A DNA stretch of 64,000 nt from Breviolum minutum Mf 1.05b.01. Taxonomy: Eukaryota; Sar; Dinophyceae; Suessiales; Symbiodiniaceae. Positions 63,599-64,000 of this stretch are shown here, in pieces. The notes under the pieces are model-generated. The model was not told the DNA's origin and made no database searches. It was given only the letters and a program-made list of their open reading frames with translations. Both the position numbers and the translations under genes were made by a program. Position 1 is the first letter of the stretch; every line of letters starts with the position of its first letter. The stretch covers positions 23,324 to 87,323 of the forward strand of contig DF239726.1 in NCBI GenBank assembly GCA_000507305.1, read 5' to 3'.

Positions 63599-64000
63599 GG
63601 TTTTTGAGCCTCGCCATGGAAATCAGGCATATGAGAATTACACCAAATTCTGCACTCGTGGCAAGCGTGACCTGGGCTACGACATCACGGATGGTGAGAA
63701 GACAGTAGAGGAGCAGATTTGTGATTTCGGACTTGCAAAACGAAAAGGGGTATGTGCGTGGTTTTATGCACCAACCCAGAGGAGGGGATCAAAGATTTCT
63801 TTGTAGCTTTCAAACGATCCAGCAGCTACAACCATCCTCACAATGATGGAGTATTTGTTTCCAGTTGGTTCATTCAATCTATAGATCAGCTGTCTTCATG
63901 TCTTGCTATAAAAATGTGCGGAGGATGAGCTATACCCCTGAAGTCTTGCTGGAGGGATACTCAACAATTACATCACTGAAAAATTAACATGGAACATCAA
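63599..64000. other. Possible coding DNA and a partial family B element at the window edge
   Basis: Segment 63610-63740 is less AT-rich and open on the plus strand (NSALVASVTWATTSRM) and in other frames. The last 70 bases hold the left arm of a family B element (TACCCCTGAAG ... AACATGGAACATC), cut off by the window end. Confidence 0.4.

Noticed and set aside
1-64000. tRNA and rRNA genes
   Set aside because: I looked for the tRNA B-box-like GGTTCGA-type motif with a matching cloverleaf and for rRNA-like conserved blocks and found none; a covariance-model search would be needed to be sure.

Overview
This is nuclear DNA from a eukaryote. Nothing in it looks bacterial: there are no operons, no ribosome-binding-site spacing and no long uninterrupted genes. 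Coding sequence occurs as short blocks, mostly 60-300 bases, on both strands. They are separated by AT-richer DNA full of short inverted-repeat elements, A/T homopolymers and microsatellites. The best coding blocks have purine-rich first codon positions, natural-looking peptides and sometimes GT donors and AG acceptors. I recognise no gene by name. The only family motif I would name is an IPT/TIG-like block near 47.7 kb, plus a Cys/His-rich block near 14.8 kb. The architecture (introner-like elements in an intron-dense protist genome) recalls published descriptions of syndinian dinoflagellates such as Amoebophrya. That placement is inference only.

The dominant structure is at least fifteen families of roughly 65-215 bp elements with terminal inverted repeats (TIRs), recurring every few hundred bases over 0-50 kb and 56.5-64 kb. 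I label them A to W. Several copies sit directly between coding blocks. In the clearest cases (13.9, 15.8 and 33.2 kb) the element is flanked by a direct repeat of host sequence, and removing the element plus one repeat copy rejoins a continuous reading frame. At 15.8 kb this removal is also a canonical GT-AG intron. Elements nest inside one another (1.56-1.95 kb, 42.75-42.96 kb) and form trains (61.07-61.7 kb). I read them as introner-like transposable elements that create or fill introns.

Layout. 0-5.1 kb: coding blocks, those at 2.6-5.1 kb on the minus strand. 5.1-8.4 kb: elements, an unresolved coding-like block, then satellite-like tandem repeats ending at an assembly gap (8283-8388). 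8.9-10.4 kb: plus-strand multi-exon gene. 10.4-13.7 kb: mostly elements. 13.7-16.3 kb: plus, minus, minus, plus coding blocks, including the strongest exon of the window (15392-15547). 16.3-24.6 kb: elements, a Gln-codon repeat with a second gap (18886-19000) and one minus exon. 24.6-25.3 kb: minus gene. 26.3-30.8 kb: scattered genes on both strands, including a poly-Gln protein. 31.8-35.5 kb: a plus gene converging on a minus gene. 35.5-43.2 kb: no coding called. 43.3-50.5 kb: mixed. 50.7-56.5 kb: a different compartment almost free of the TIR elements, with a three-copy 350-430 bp repeat and a 500 bp GAA/CAA-type simple repeat. 56.5-64 kb: element-rich again.

Limits. Strand and frame of many short blocks are uncertain, because at about 45% GC open stretches of 40-60 codons arise by chance on both strands. 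Several blocks need a one-base change inside a homopolymer to stay in frame, which suggests assembly errors. Exon borders are approximate unless stated. No rRNA, tRNA, CRISPR or conventional autonomous transposon was found.
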